Assembly: GCA_963720075.1 (NCBI GenBank)
Contig: CAVREG010000013.1
Coordinates: forward strand, 1 to 64,000
Direction: 5' to 3'
Length of the DNA stretch: 64,000 bases
Source of the DNA: PALSA-188 sp963720075
Lineage (GTDB): Bacteria > Acidobacteriota > Terriglobia > Terriglobales > Acidobacteriaceae
The notes beneath the pieces were generated by a model. It was given only the letters and a program-made list of their open reading frames with translations. It did not search any database and was not told where the DNA came from. Numbering within the stretch: position 1 is the stretch's first letter; every line of letters begins with the position of its first letter. Positions 53,528 through 61,729 of the stretch are shown here, piece after piece. Both the position numbers and the translations under genes were made by a program.

Positions 53528-54655
53528 TTGCCGAAAAAGCAAGCTAATGACGACCTTGCATTCCAGGTGGGACGGCTGTTTGTTATTGGTTTCGACGGCA
53601 CTGAAGTGTTTCCGCGTCTTGCTTCCCTGCTCTTGTGCGTTAAACCCGCGGGCGTAATCCTCTTCGCTCGCAACATAATTTCAGCCGCCCAAACCCACAA
53701 ACTGCTTAAAGATTGCCAAGCCTGCGTTTCCACTCCTCTGCTGACGTGCGTGGATATGGAAGGCGGCAGAGTTGATCGCTTTCGTAATTTAAATGGTGGC
53801 AGCCCTTCTGCTGCCGATGTTTTCGCCACCGGAGATCGCAAGCTGTTTCGCAAGCACGGCAAGATTATCGGGGGATACTGCCGGGCTCTGGGATTCAACA
53901 CCGACTTCGCTCCCGTGCTTGATTTGGCATTTGAAACTTCGAGGAATGTCATGAGTTCACGCGCGGTGTCGGCGAATCCTCGCGAGACGACGATCTACGC
54001 GAAAGAGTTCCTTGCTGGGCTGCGCCAGGCCGGAGTTCTGGGCTGCGGCAAACACTTTCCGGGCCTCGGGGAGGGGAACCTTGACTCCCATCACGAGCTC
54101 CCGGTAATCGAGAAATCGTTAAACAACCTTTGGGCCGAAGACATCCTTCCTTACCGGCTTCTGCGCGGCCACATGCCGTTCGTGCTCATCTCGCACGCGG
54201 GCTATCCCGCCGTCACGCACGACAACACGCCCGCGTCGCTTTCAAGAAAGTGGATCACAGATATCTTGCGGAAGCGGCTGGGATACACCGGCCTGGTCAT
54301 CTCCGATGATTTGGAAATGGGAGCGGTGCTGAAGACTACGCCGATTGAAGAAGCCGCCATTGCCCATATTCGAGCGGGCGGCGATCTGTGCCTGATCTGC
54401 CATACTGAAGAATTGATTATTCGAGCGTACGAGTCTGTCCTCAAAGAAGCGAAGCGGGACCGCCGCTTTGCGCTGCAAGTGGACTGTTCTGCGAAACACG
54501 TGGAGAGCCGCCGGAAGAGATTTTTAAATTCAATTTGCTGGAAGTTTCCATCTGCTCCCACTCAAAACAAACTTGATCGGCTTTCCCGCCAACTGTGGGA
54601 TTTCAGCGAGAGCGTAAAAATGAAGAACATTGTTCGCGAGCAGGAACAGCCGTGA
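53528..54655 (+). CDS. nagZ: Beta-N-acetylglucosaminidase NagZ (GH3)
   Basis: 375 residues from a TTG at 53528. GH3 barrel with the NagZ signature GKHFPGLGEGNLDSHH from residue 174, whose Asp-His pair acts as acid/base in the family, and VISDDLEMGA with nucleophile Asp at about 260. Removes GlcNAc from anhydromuropeptides in the cytoplasm. Overlaps anmK by four bases (GTGA). No signal peptide, as expected for a cytosolic recycling enzyme. Confidence 0.92.
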   Translation: MPKKQANDDLAFQVGRLFVIGFDGTEVFPRLASLLLCVKPAGVILFARNIISAAQTHKLLKDCQACVSTPLLTCVDMEGGRVDRFRNLNGGSPSAADVFATGDRKLFRKHGKIIGGYCRALGFNTDFAPVLDLAFETSRNVMSSRAVSANPRETTIYAKEFLAGLRQAGVLGCGKHFPGLGEGNLDSHHELPVIEKSLNNLWAEDILPYRLLRGHMPFVLISHAGYPAVTHDNTPASLSRKWITDILRKRLGYTGLVISDDLEMGAVLKTTPIEEAAIAHIRAGGDLCLICHTEELIIRAYESVLKEAKRDRRFALQVDCSAKHVESRRKRFLNSICWKFPSAPTQNKLDRLSRQLWDFSESVKMKNIVREQEQP

Positions 54656-55794
54656 TCGTGGCCGGAGTAATGAGCGGAACATCGTGCGATGGAATTAATG
54701 TCGCCGTGGCCAATATCTCCGTCCAGCGCGGGCAACTGAAACTGGAACTCATCGGCCACTTGGAGATTCCTTATCCAAAACTCGTGCATGGTGCAGTGTT
54801 GGCAGCCATGAACGCCGATCACGCTAGAGTATCCGATCTGGCTCGATTGAATTTCCTGCTGGCGGAGTTGTACGCAGATGCCATCATCGCCACGCAGCGA
54901 CGCTTGCGGGTGAGAATTCAATTGATCGGCTGTCACGGGCAAACTCTCTATCATCAGGGAGAAGCCGCGAACTTTTTGGGACGTAGAATCGCAACGACCT
55001 GGCAAGTGGGCGACGGCTCGGTCGTTGCCGCGCGCCTCGGTGTGCCGGTAGTTTCAGATTTCCGGCCCGCCGACATGGCGGTAGGGGGCAAGGGCGCTCC
55101 TTTAGTTCCGTTCCTTGATTATTGGCTGTTTCGTGATCGCCGCATTGGGCGGATTGTTCAGAATATTGGCGGAATCGCAAACCTCACCGCGATTCCCGCC
55201 GGAGGTTCCCCCAACGATGTAATCGCCTTCGACACTGGCCCCGGCAACATGGTCATTGACGCCTTAACAGAGCGTCTGTTCCATAAGCCTTTCGACGGCG
55301 ACGGCATTATCGCCGCTTCCGGAACAGTTTTGGATCACATAATTTCCGACGTGATGCGCTCTCCCTATTTTCGAAGCAAACCTCCAAAGACTGCTGGACG
55401 AGAAGAATTCGGGCGTGAATTTGTCCAATTATTTCTTCGGAAGTGTGGAAAAGCGGACAAGCGTAATGTGATCGCCACAGCTACGGCGCTGACCGCATAC
55501 TCCATTGCAGATGCCGTCAGACGGTTCGTGCTAAAAGACGGGCCTTACAAAGAATTCATCGTATCCGGCGGCGGAACGAACAATCCCACGCTTCTCGCGA
55601 TGCTGGCAAATCTCCTCTCGCCTCTCGGCCTGCAAGTGCGCTTGTCCGACGAATTCGGAATTCCATCTGAGGCGAAGGAAGCGGTTGCATTTGCGGTGCT
55701 TGCCTACCAGACTTGGAACCGTAAACCGTCGAATATTCCCGCCGCGACGGGAGCGAAGCGGCCTGCGATTTTAGGCAAGGTTTCGTATGTCTGA
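54652..55794 (+). CDS. anmK: Anhydro-N-acetylmuramic acid kinase
   Basis: 380 residues from GTG at 54652. VAGVMSGTSCDGINVAVANI at the N-terminus, CHGQTLYHQGEAAN, QVGDGSVVAARLGVPVVSDF, RIVQNIGGIANLTAIP and AFDTGPGNMVIDAL are the ASKHA kinase blocks of the family. Phosphorylates and opens the anhydro ring, the step after NagZ. Overlaps the upstream gene by four bases and the next by eight, showing one recycling operon. Confidence 0.94.
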   Translation: MIVAGVMSGTSCDGINVAVANISVQRGQLKLELIGHLEIPYPKLVHGAVLAAMNADHARVSDLARLNFLLAELYADAIIATQRRLRVRIQLIGCHGQTLYHQGEAANFLGRRIATTWQVGDGSVVAARLGVPVVSDFRPADMAVGGKGAPLVPFLDYWLFRDRRIGRIVQNIGGIANLTAIPAGGSPNDVIAFDTGPGNMVIDALTERLFHKPFDGDGIIAASGTVLDHIISDVMRSPYFRSKPPKTAGREEFGREFVQLFLRKCGKADKRNVIATATALTAYSIADAVRRFVLKDGPYKEFIVSGGGTNNPTLLAMLANLLSPLGLQVRLSDEFGIPSEAKEAVAFAVLAYQTWNRKPSNIPAATGAKRPAILGKVSYV

Positions 55795-57379
55795 GGGTCA
55801 TTTCTTTTGCCCCTTCGGGGCAAACGCACAGCCGGGGGCGACTGTGCCTACGTGGTCTTCGGTGGCGCGGGCTGCCGGCCTTTTTGTTGTGAGCCTTTGT
55901 TTAGTTGCATGCGCTAGCAAGCCCGATCCTGACACTCTGGTCATGATCATTGAAAGCAGCCCCACCAACCTCGATCCCAGAGTTGGGTTAGACGCGCAAT
56001 CCGAACGGATTGATGATCTACTGTTCGATGACTTATTTACCCGCGACGAGCATTTGAATGTGCAGCCCCGCTTAGTAGAACGATGGGAGATGCCCGACCC
56101 CGTTACTTATGTTTTTCACCTGCGTTCGGGAGTGCGCTTTCACGATGGAAGACCGCTCACTTCCCGCGATGTGAAGTGGACTTTCGAGTCCCTGCTTCAG
56201 GGCAAGATCCTTAGCACCAAGGCATCGGCATATCGCTTCGTGGATCACATCGAAGCGCCCGACCCGTCCACGATAATCTTTCACCTCAAAGAACCGGATG
56301 CGCCGCTGCTTTGGAATCTTTCCGACGGCGCAATCGGCATCGTTCCCTACGGCAGTGGCAATGAGGTCAGCAGCCATCCCATAGGGTCGGGGCCGTTTCG
56401 CTTCGTCAGCGCCGAGCAGGATAAGAACGTGATTATCGAACGCAACGACGATTACTGGAGTCAAAAGGCAAAGCTAAAAAGAGTTCGGTTCGACGTAGTG
56501 CCCGACGCAACCACGCAGGCTCTTGAACTACGTAAAGGCAGTGCCGACATCGCGATTAACTCTTTGACCGACGATATGGTAGTGACGCTTGAACACGAAT
56601 CCCGCTTGTCGGTGCTGCATGGGCCTGGGACGCGATTGGCATACATGGCTTTCAATATGCGAGATCCGATCCTGAAAGATGTGCGGGTCCGGCAGGCGAT
56701 TGCAAAAGCGATTGACCGGCGCCCAATTATTCATTATTTGCTGCGGGATTTTGCCCGGCCAGCAACCAGCATTCTTCCTCCGGAGAGTTGGGCATATAGC
56801 AGCGATGCTCCGGCTTTCCACTTCGATCCCCAAGGCGCTCGCCAGTTGCTCGATAGCGCGGGCTATCCTGAAGTAAATGGAATTCGTTTTCATTTAACCA
56901 TGAAGACTTCGACCGATGAGAGCACGCGGCTGCTAGTTGCCGTGTTGCAGCAGCAGTTGCGCGATGTGGGTATCGCCTTGGACATTCGGACGTTCGAATT
57001 CGCAACATTTTTTTCCGACATTACGCGGGGCGCTTTTCAGCTTTACTCGCTACGCTGGATTGGAGGCAATGAGGATCCCGATATCTTCGAATATGTTTTC
57101 CATTCCGCGAGGTTCACTCCGAAAGGCGCAAATCGTAGCTTCTATTCGAACCCGCAGGTGGATACGTTAATTGACCAGGCCCGGCGCGAACCGGACCAGA
57201 ATGCTCGAAAAAAGCTTTACGCGGAACTTCAGCAGATACTGGCAACCGACGTCCCTTCGATTAATTTATGGTATTTCGACAATGTGTTGGTCCAATCAAG
57301 GCGGGTTCAGAATGTGACTTTGAATCCTTCTGGCAACTATGATTTCCTAAAAACAGCCACGTTGGCGGGCTCTCCCTAG
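55787..57379 (+). CDS. Peptide/oligopeptide-binding lipoprotein of ABC importers (SBP family 5)
   Basis: 530 residues. Signal peptide with lipobox LCLVACASK. Family-5 motifs: NLDPRVGLDAQSERIDDLLF, VERWEMPDPVTYVFHLRSGV, RFHDGRPLTSRDVKWTFESL, and FAFNMRDPILKDVRVRQAIA-like region AYMAFNMRDPILKDVRVRQA. Binds peptides or similar ligands outside the inner membrane. It overlaps anmK by eight bases, which points to murein peptides as cargo (MppA-like), an inference. No permease genes are adjacent. Confidence 0.88.
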   Translation: MSEGHFFCPFGANAQPGATVPTWSSVARAAGLFVVSLCLVACASKPDPDTLVMIIESSPTNLDPRVGLDAQSERIDDLLFDDLFTRDEHLNVQPRLVERWEMPDPVTYVFHLRSGVRFHDGRPLTSRDVKWTFESLLQGKILSTKASAYRFVDHIEAPDPSTIIFHLKEPDAPLLWNLSDGAIGIVPYGSGNEVSSHPIGSGPFRFVSAEQDKNVIIERNDDYWSQKAKLKRVRFDVVPDATTQALELRKGSADIAINSLTDDMVVTLEHESRLSVLHGPGTRLAYMAFNMRDPILKDVRVRQAIAKAIDRRPIIHYLLRDFARPATSILPPESWAYSSDAPAFHFDPQGARQLLDSAGYPEVNGIRFHLTMKTSTDESTRLLVAVLQQQLRDVGIALDIRTFEFATFFSDITRGAFQLYSLRWIGGNEDPDIFEYVFHSARFTPKGANRSFYSNPQVDTLIDQARREPDQNARKKLYAELQQILATDVPSINLWYFDNVLVQSRRVQNVTLNPSGNYDFLKTATLAGSP

Positions 57380-57425
57380 TGCCGTAAGCTAGCCCACAAA
57401 TTCTCCGTGTTACCATCGAATCCGA

Positions 57426-58217
57426 GTGCGAATCCTCTTTATTGGCGATATTTTTGGACGGCCGGGGCGCACTATTGTCAAAGATCGTTTGTCATCTCTG
57501 GTAAACGAACACGCTATTGATCTGGTCATCGCTAACGGTGAAAATTCGGCGGCTGGTTTTGGGATTACGCCGCCTCTCGCCGAGGACCTATTTGATTTGG
57601 GAATTGATGTGCTCACCACGGGAAACCACATCTGGGACAAGCGCGAGATAGTGGATTACTTCGAGATGGCGAACGGCAATCAGCACGGCATGGCACGACG
57701 GTTACTGCGTCCTGCAAACTATCACTCTGGAATGCCCGGGTGGGGCGTGTACGAAGGCCAAAAGGCGGAGGTGCCATACGCTGTGATCAACTTGCAGGGG
57801 CGTGTCTTCATGGCGTCGAACGATGATCCATTTCGCGTTGCCGACCAACTATTGAAAACGATCAAGGCGAAGATAGTTTTTGTGGACATGCATGCTGAGG
57901 CTACCTCCGAGAAGATTTCTCTCGGTTGGTATCTCGATGGACGTGTAACCGCGCTCGTCGGCACGCACACGCACATCCCCACGGCCGATGAACGAGTTCT
58001 TCCCGGCGGAACGGCATACATCACCGATGTGGGCATGACCGGACCCTATGACAGCGTGATCGGCGTCAGGAAAGAGCTGGTGATCGGGCGTTTTCTCAAC
58101 AACATGCCGGCGCGTTTTGAAGCCGCTACGGGAGACGTTAGACTCTGCGCCGTGATCATTGACGCCGACGCCGAAACCGGGCACGCCCGAAGTATTAAAA
58201 GATTGATGGTCAACTAG
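57426..58217 (+). CDS. YmdB-family metallophosphoesterase (TIGR00282)
   Basis: 263 residues from GTG at 57426. Metal-binding blocks: RILFIGDIFGRPGR with Asp, ANGENSAAGFGIT with Glu-Asn, TTGNHIWDKREI with Asn-His, VDMHAEATSEK, and GTHTHIPTADERVLPGGTAY with two His. The family hydrolyses 2',3'-cyclic mononucleotides or acts in RNA regulation in Bacillus. It starts 46 bp after the binding protein, in the same direction. Confidence 0.92.
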   Translation: MRILFIGDIFGRPGRTIVKDRLSSLVNEHAIDLVIANGENSAAGFGITPPLAEDLFDLGIDVLTTGNHIWDKREIVDYFEMANGNQHGMARRLLRPANYHSGMPGWGVYEGQKAEVPYAVINLQGRVFMASNDDPFRVADQLLKTIKAKIVFVDMHAEATSEKISLGWYLDGRVTALVGTHTHIPTADERVLPGGTAYITDVGMTGPYDSVIGVRKELVIGRFLNNMPARFEAATGDVRLCAVIIDADAETGHARSIKRLMVN

Positions 58218-58240
58218 ACGCGAGACCATTAGGAGATTCC

Positions 58241-58699
58241 TTGTCCGAGCAAAAATATAGGCAACACGGTTATCAGGATCGTGATCGCAGTGAACGGCAG
58301 AAGCCATCTTCCGATGGGCCGGGGAAATCAGGCGATCGTCCTGGTGATCGTCCTGGGAAGAACGACACCTTTGGTCCTCGTCCTCTTCAACTTGCTGCCA
58401 CGCATGCGGTCTCGCGATGTGCCCAGTGTGGGACGGTGCTCCAATCTATTACCGAACCGGTCGGAAGGTGCCCAAAGTGTGCCTTTGAATTGCACTCGTG
58501 CAAACAGTGCTCATATTTTGATCCCGCGGCGCGATTCGAATGTACGCAACCCATAGCTGAAAGGATTCCCCGCAAAGATCAGCTCAATTCATGCACGTTC
58601 TATTCGATAAGCGTAAGAGTTGAAAAACAAACCTCCACGCCAGCGTCGGCCCGCCCCGCCGACGCAAAACAGGCTTTCGAGAACCTGTTCAAGAAGTAA
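58241..58699 (+). CDS. Zinc-ribbon hypothetical protein
   Basis: 152 residues from TTG at 58241. Disordered, charged N-terminus (residues 1-50), then CAQCGTVLQSITEPVGRCPK with CAFELHSCKQCSYFD: three CxxC pairs plus later Cys residues, suited to one or two zinc ions. C-terminal tail with KQAFENLFKK. I believe similar proteins occur next to ymdB in other acidobacteria, but this is recollection. The preceding gene ends 23 bp upstream. Confidence 0.7.
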   Translation: MSEQKYRQHGYQDRDRSERQKPSSDGPGKSGDRPGDRPGKNDTFGPRPLQLAATHAVSRCAQCGTVLQSITEPVGRCPKCAFELHSCKQCSYFDPAARFECTQPIAERIPRKDQLNSCTFYSISVRVEKQTSTPASARPADAKQAFENLFKK

Positions 58700-58702
58700 G
58701 AG

Positions 58703-59431
58703 TCAAGGTTTCAGTGTTGGCCGTAGCAAAATCTCGCTCGCAAAAGACTGTGGCGATTGTTTCACCAGCATTGCCACGACGTGCGCAACATCCGTTGGCT
58801 TTAGCATTTTTTCCGTATTTTTCCCTTCGTGCGGACTCAGCTTCGTATCCACCGATCCGGGACAAATCACTGACACGCGAATGTTATGTGCACGCAATTC
58901 TTCGGCCACCGAATACGTCAGCCCATTGAGCCCCCACTTCGATGCTGCATAGGCGGCCCCATTTGGAAGAGCGTTCTTTCCCGCGAGGGAAGAAATATTA
59001 ATAATCTGACCGCTTCGGGCCCGAATCATCATGGGCGCAAACGCGCGGATGCAGTAGTACACGCCGCGCAAATTTGTGTTCACGACGTTGTCCCAAGCAT
59101 CCGGCCGCATTTCATGCAACGGCCCTGTAAAGCCGCCAATCCCTGCATTGTTGACCAGGACGTCAATCCGTCCGAGAGTGTTCTCAAGTTCTGAAGCCGT
59201 CGTTTCGACCGAGCGCAAGTCTGTAACATCACATTCCCGGACCACGCCTCGTCCACCCGCCTCGGAAATTGCGTTTGCTGTGTTTTCCAAAGGCTTGCGC
59301 GTGCGTCCACAGAGAACGGTTGTCGCGCCCAAACCCGCCAGTTTGATTGCTATGGCCGCGCCAATGCCGCTTCCAGCGCCCGTAATGATTGCAGTTTGTC
59401 CGCGGAGCGCCTGTTCGTTCTTATCTGGCAT
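58703..59431 (-). CDS. SDR-family oxidoreductase
   Basis: 242 residues. NAD(P)-binding TGAGSGIG at 17-24, NNAG in VLVNNAGIGG, the catalytic Ser in IINISSLAGK and Tyr/Lys in GAAYAASKWG. Classical 3-oxoacyl-reductase-like short-chain dehydrogenase. AGGAGG lies upstream of the ATG at 59431. Convergent with the zinc-ribbon gene; substrate unknown. Confidence 0.93.
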   Translation of the reverse strand: MPDKNEQALRGQTAIITGAGSGIGAAIAIKLAGLGATTVLCGRTRKPLENTANAISEAGGRGVVRECDVTDLRSVETTASELENTLGRIDVLVNNAGIGGFTGPLHEMRPDAWDNVVNTNLRGVYYCIRAFAPMMIRARSGQIINISSLAGKNALPNGAAYAASKWGLNGLTYSVAEELRAHNIRVSVICPGSVDTKLSPHEGKNTEKMLKPTDVAHVVAMLVKQSPQSFASEILLRPTLKP

Positions 59432-59532
59432 GATCTTGCGTCCTCCTGAATTGCGATCGAATTGCCACTCGAATTAATTTTGTACCAAAACGTCGAAGCC
59501 CGCGTTCTCTGATTCACCAGAAATTTACCGCC

Positions 59533-59550
59533 TTGTAACCGGACTGTAAC
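59533..59550 (+). promoter_or_regulatory. Candidate Pho box upstream of the porin
   Basis: TTGTAAC and CTGTAAC, direct repeats with an 11-bp period, as in PhoB boxes (CTGTCAT/CTGTCAC in E. coli), lie 225 bp before the porin. TTAAAA follows 10 bp later as a possible -10. Rest of the 344-bp gap (59432-59775): no gene seen. Confidence 0.4.
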
Positions 59551-59775
59551 ACTAGGACGTTAAAACTTGCTGCACATCTAACAAGGGGTTGCTGAATGAT
59601 GCGTCGTGCTGCGTTTGTCGTTTCGTACTTCCGCGTTGAGACATGCCATGTTGAATAAATGGGGCATAACTTTTCCATATTAGATATATTCCAAATGGTT
59701 CGACGAAACCACAATACTTGCCGGGAAATCGTTCTTAAGATGCAGACCGCAAGGCTGGAAAATAAAGGAGAAAAG

Positions 59776-61596
59776 ATGAAGCCGGTTCTCAGATTGTGCC
59801 TTACTGTCTTGTTCGCGATGCCGCTGGTCGCGCAAACTGCGGTGACAACGACAACCACAACAACCAACACGGTTCGGAGAAAGAGGGCTGCCGCCGTCAA
59901 AACTCCGGTGGTGACCGCTCAAGACCTGCAACAATTGCGGGATGCCCTCGCGGCGCAGCAGCGGCAAATTGAACAGCTCAGAGAAGAGTTAGCGCGCCGC
60001 GATCAAGACATCAAACAAAGCCAGCAGCAGGCGCAGCAGGCGCAGAGCGCGGCAACTGATGCTGTAAGCAAAGCGGATCAGGCGGCGGCCACTGTCAACC
60101 AACAGCAACAGGCTGTGGGAGAAATTCGCAGTGACGTCACTGACCTAAAGCAAAGTTCCGCAACCGAGGCGATGAGCCTTAAAGAAACCCAGAAGAGTGT
60201 GCGCTCTGCAATGGAAAGCCCGCTCGCGCTCCACTACAAGGGCATCACCATTACGCCGGGTGGATTTCTGGCGGCTGAAACCGCATGGCGCCGGGGCGCA
60301 ACAGGCGGGGGCATAAATACTTCGTTCAACTCCATCCCCTTCCCAGGCAGTTCGCAAGATCATCTGTCGGAATTCTTCGCATCCGGTCGTCAGTCACGTG
60401 TCGCGATGCTCGCTGAAGGCAAAATAAAGAGTGCCAAGCTGACTGGCTACGTGGAAGCCGACTTTTTATCTGCCGGCATCACTTCCAACAACAATGAAAG
60501 CAACAGCTATACCCTCCGTCAGCGGCAGGCTTGGGCGCAGGCTTACTTGAATAACGGATGGAGCTTCACCGGCGGCCAAATGTGGAGCCTGGTGACAGAA
60601 ACGAAAAATGGAGTGGATAACCGCACAGAAGTGCTTCCCATGACCATTGACCCGCAGTACAACGTGGGATTCAGTTGGGCACGGCAATACGGTTTCCGCG
60701 TCGCCAAAGACTTTAACAATAAGTTCTGGCTGGCTTTCTCCGCGGAAAATGCTCAGACCACCGTGGGCGGCGAGGGCGCGACTACCGGTAACTTCCTTAT
60801 CGGTTCGGCAGGATCATCCGGTGGTCTCTATAATCCCTCTTCCACCTACTCCTTTAATAAAATGCCCGACTTCGTTGCCAAGGCCGTCTTCCAGCCGACC
60901 AAGGTAAGCCACATCGAAGTCTTTGGTTTGGTGAGTCAGTTCCGTGATCGGGTTTTCCCGGGGGCAACCTTGGCAAAGCCAACTGCGGCGGGTGCCTATA
61001 ACGATTCAGGAAGTGGCGGCGGCGTTGGCGTCAATATGCGCGCCGACCTCTTTAACAAGCACATTGATGCTGGCATTCACTTCCTAGGCGGAGAGGGAAT
61101 TGGCCGCTATGGAACGGTGGGACTCCCCGATGTCTATGTCCGTCCCGACGGCGTACTTGGTCTGATTAAGAGTTCCCAAGCCCTCGGTACATTGGAATAT
61201 CACAACAAGAAACTGGACCTTTACAGTAACGTGGGTGGAGAATATGCGGGCCGTGCATCACTCAGTTCGACTAGCGCGATCGGTTACGGCTCCCCGCTGC
61301 GAAGCTCAACCGGTTGCTACACCGAAACCGTTCCCGGAACTCCGACGGGCGGTCAGTTTCCGACCTCAAGCAATGGGTTTCTGCCCGGTGGGCTGGGCTC
61401 CTGCAATGTTGACACTCGCAACGTCATCGAGGGCACCTTGGGGTTCTGGTATCGCTTCTATGCAGGGCCCATGGGCAAACTACAGTGGGGACCTCAGTTC
61501 TCATACGTGGTTAAAAACACTTGGAGGGGCACCGGCGGGGCTCCTAGCGCGAGCGAGCCAATGGTGCTCACGTCATTCCGCTACTACTTACCGTAA
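59776..61596 (+). CDS. Outer-membrane porin with N-terminal coiled coil
   Basis: 606 residues. Signal peptide (LRLCLTVLFAMPLVAQ), a Thr-rich linker, then a Gln/Ala/Asp-rich coiled coil (residues about 45-130) and a beta-barrel with alternating strands (RQSRVAMLAEGKIKSAKLTG, GWSFTGGQMWSLVTETKNG) and a final aromatic strand ending RYYLP. This DcaP/OprP-style trimeric layout uses the coiled coil in the periplasm. ATG at 59776 follows AAGGAG. The Pho-box-like repeats upstream and the neighbouring ppk1 suggest phosphate or polyphosphate uptake, by inference. Confidence 0.83.
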   Translation: MKPVLRLCLTVLFAMPLVAQTAVTTTTTTTNTVRRKRAAAVKTPVVTAQDLQQLRDALAAQQRQIEQLREELARRDQDIKQSQQQAQQAQSAATDAVSKADQAAATVNQQQQAVGEIRSDVTDLKQSSATEAMSLKETQKSVRSAMESPLALHYKGITITPGGFLAAETAWRRGATGGGINTSFNSIPFPGSSQDHLSEFFASGRQSRVAMLAEGKIKSAKLTGYVEADFLSAGITSNNNESNSYTLRQRQAWAQAYLNNGWSFTGGQMWSLVTETKNGVDNRTEVLPMTIDPQYNVGFSWARQYGFRVAKDFNNKFWLAFSAENAQTTVGGEGATTGNFLIGSAGSSGGLYNPSSTYSFNKMPDFVAKAVFQPTKVSHIEVFGLVSQFRDRVFPGATLAKPTAAGAYNDSGSGGGVGVNMRADLFNKHIDAGIHFLGGEGIGRYGTVGLPDVYVRPDGVLGLIKSSQALGTLEYHNKKLDLYSNVGGEYAGRASLSSTSAIGYGSPLRSSTGCYTETVPGTPTGGQFPTSSNGFLPGGLGSCNVDTRNVIEGTLGFWYRFYAGPMGKLQWGPQFSYVVKNTWRGTGGAPSASEPMVLTSFRYYLP

Positions 61597-61626
61597 TTAG
61601 GTTTGAATGGCTGTTGTTCCGTAGAT

Positions 61627-61661
61627 TGGCGCCGGGTGAAAACCGGCGCCAGCTTTTGTTG
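61627..61661 (+). terminator. Intrinsic terminator after the porin gene
   Basis: TGGCGCCGG, loop GTGAAAA, CCGGCGCCA, then GCTTTTGTTGTT. Nine-bp stem and a T-rich tail; it separates porin and ppk1 transcription. Confidence 0.8.
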
Positions 61662-61729
61662 TTCTATACTGGCTTTGATGAAGCTCTGGCATATCGCTCT
61701 GAGTTTCGTCTCGCGTGTCCCTCCGGGTT

